Source of the DNA: Nitriliruptoraceae bacterium
GTDB lineage: Bacteria > Actinomycetota > Nitriliruptoria > Nitriliruptorales > Nitriliruptoraceae
Length of the DNA stretch: 5,608 nt
Direction: 5' to 3'
Assembly (NCBI GenBank): GCA_007118045.1
Contig: SKTG01000425.1
Coordinates: 1 to 5,608, forward strand
The notes under the pieces are model-generated. The model ran no database searches, had not been told where the DNA came from, and saw only the letters and a list, made by a program, of their open reading frames with translations. A program made the translations under genes and the position numbers. Of this stretch, positions 4,507 to 5,608 are shown piece by piece. How positions within the stretch are numbered: the first letter of the stretch is position 1; each line of letters opens with the position of its first letter.

Positions 4507-5608
4507 GTGCGGTTCCTGCACACGAGCGACTGGCAGCTCGGTATGACGCGCCACTTCCTCGATGCGGACGCGCAGGCGCACTTCGCGCAGGCGAGGTTGG
4601 ACGTCATCGGGCGCCTGGCGGCGCTCGCCGACGAGCGGGACTGCGCGTTCGTGGTCGTCGCGGGCGACGTGTTCGAGACGAACCAGCCGGACGAGCGCAC
4701 CGTCGCCCGGGCGCTGGGGCAGCTGGACCGTTTCCGCGTACCCGTGTACCTGCTCCCGGGCAACCACGACCCGCACGATCCCGCCTCCATCTTCCGCAAC
4801 CCACGGTTCCTCGATCGGTGCCCGGACCACGTCGAGGTGCTCACCGACACCGAGCCTCGGACCCCCGTCGACGGCGTGGAGGTCATCGGGGCACCGTGGA
4901 CGAGCAAGCGGCCGCTGGTCGACCTCGTCGCCGAGGCCTGCGACGGACCGGAGGCCACGGGCGGGGAGGGCCCCAGGCGCGTGGTCGTGGGGCACGGCAG
5001 CGTGGGCGAGGTCAGCGGTCGCTTCGACGCGCCCGGCGCCGTCGGGCTGCCGCGGGTCGAGGCGGCCATCGACCGTGGCTGCGTCCACTACGTGGCGCTC
5101 GGCGACCGCCACTCCTGCACCGAGGTGGGACGGACGGGACGCGTGTGGTTCTCGGGTGCGCCGGAACCCACCGACTACCGCGAGGACGACGCCGGGACGG
5201 CGCTCGTGGTGGATCTGGTCGAGGATCCGCCCGTCGTCGAACGGGTCGTCGTCGGCCACTGGCGGTTCCACGAGGTGGTCCAACCGGTCGACGGAGACGC
5301 CGACCTGGACGAGCTCGAGGAGCGGCTCGACGCGATCGCCGACCCCGCCCGCTCGATCGTCAAGGTCGGGTTGACGGGCACGCTCGGTCTGCGCCAGCTC
5401 GCCCGCCTCGACCAGCTGCTGGCGGAACGCGAGCTGACCTTCGCGGCCGTGGAGCACCCGGAACGGCACCGGGACGTCGCCGTTCGACCCAGCGAGGCCG
5501 ACCTGGCCGAGCTGCCCCTCAGCGGCTACGCGGCGGACGCCCGCGACCGGCTGCTCGCGCGTGCCGCCGGCGGCGACGAGCCGGCCGCGGCCGCTTCCGA
5601 CGCGCTCG
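4507..5608 (+). CDS. SbcD/Mre11-like DNA repair exonuclease (metallophosphoesterase), 3' end outside window
   Basis: At least 367 residues, with no stop before the window ends. The N-terminal half is a calcineurin-like metallophosphoesterase of the SbcD/Mre11 type, which with an SbcC/Rad50-like ATPase processes DNA ends using two metal ions. Motifs in order: HTSDWQLGM (5-13, with Asp8), AGDVFE (52-57, Asp54), PGNHDPHDP (84-92, Asn86, His87), VVVGHGSV (159-166, His163), ALGDRHS (197-203, Asp200, His202), then FSGAPEPTDYRE, the strand closing the catalytic domain. Residues from about 225 on form a capping-like acidic region. Two ligand positions differ from canonical Mre11: Gln10 for the motif I His, and Asp200 for the first His of GHxH. 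GTG start with GGGGAGG upstream. Own promoter region with a DNA-damage-type motif. A partner ATPase gene would be expected downstream. No symbol is assigned because this subfamily is not proven to be SbcD itself. Confidence 0.88.
   Translation, partial: MRFLHTSDWQLGMTRHFLDADAQAHFAQARLDVIGRLAALADERDCAFVVVAGDVFETNQPDERTVARALGQLDRFRVPVYLLPGNHDPHDPASIFRNPRFLDRCPDHVEVLTDTEPRTPVDGVEVIGAPWTSKRPLVDLVAEACDGPEATGGEGPRRVVVGHGSVGEVSGRFDAPGAVGLPRVEAAIDRGCVHYVALGDRHSCTEVGRTGRVWFSGAPEPTDYREDDAGTALVVDLVEDPPVVERVVVGHWRFHEVVQPVDGDADLDELEERLDAIADPARSIVKVGLTGTLGLRQLARLDQLLAERELTFAAVEHPERHRDVAVRPSEADLAELPLSGYAADARDRLLARAAGGDEPAAAASDAL

Noticed and set aside
4177..5469. 430-codon open frame on the minus strand
   Set aside because: It spans two plus-strand genes with clear motifs and an intergenic promoter; its composition is that of a shadow frame.

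Overview
The window is 5.6 kb of very GC-rich, gene-dense DNA with frequent GTG starts, short gaps and a strong G/C bias at third codon positions. Together with a conserved small protein of actinobacterial type and a DNA-damage promoter of the mycobacterial type, this points to a high-GC actinobacterium, possibly a deep-branching class. That placement is inference. I see no tRNA, rRNA, CRISPR array, insertion sequence or prophage signature. It reads as ordinary chromosome with one notable DNA-repair locus at the right end.

Layout: (1) Positions 33-581 (+) encode a stand-alone macro-domain protein. (2) Positions 2266-568 (-) hold a two-gene operon, a gamma-class carbonic anhydrase followed 31 bp later by an ArgE-like M20 metallo-deacetylase, whose 3' end overlaps the macro gene's 3' end by 14 bp. 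(3) A 141-bp divergent promoter region, 2267-2407, carries a perfect 6-bp-arm inverted repeat. (4) Positions 2408-4369 (+) hold a probable four-gene operon: a sulfite-oxidase-type molybdopterin oxidoreductase with an unusual N-terminal helical extension, a DUF2203 protein (GTGA overlap), a 65-residue acidic protein and a flavodoxin-fold oxidoreductase. (5) A 137-bp intergenic stretch, 4370-4506, carries a match to the LexA-independent (PafBC-type) DNA-damage promoter and then a nearly perfect 21-bp tandem repeat. (6) From 4507 to the window end lies an SbcD/Mre11-like metallophosphoesterase that has no stop inside the window.

Functional themes: the minus-strand pair concerns CO2/bicarbonate and acetylated amino-acid (arginine-type) metabolism. 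The plus-strand operon combines two redox enzymes with small proteins of unknown role. The right end looks like a DNA-damage-inducible nuclease, whose active site carries two substitutions relative to canonical Mre11/SbcD and whose partner ATPase would be expected just beyond the window. The best candidate for something not fully described is that combination: damage promoter, tandem repeat in the 5' leader, and a non-canonical SbcD-like enzyme.
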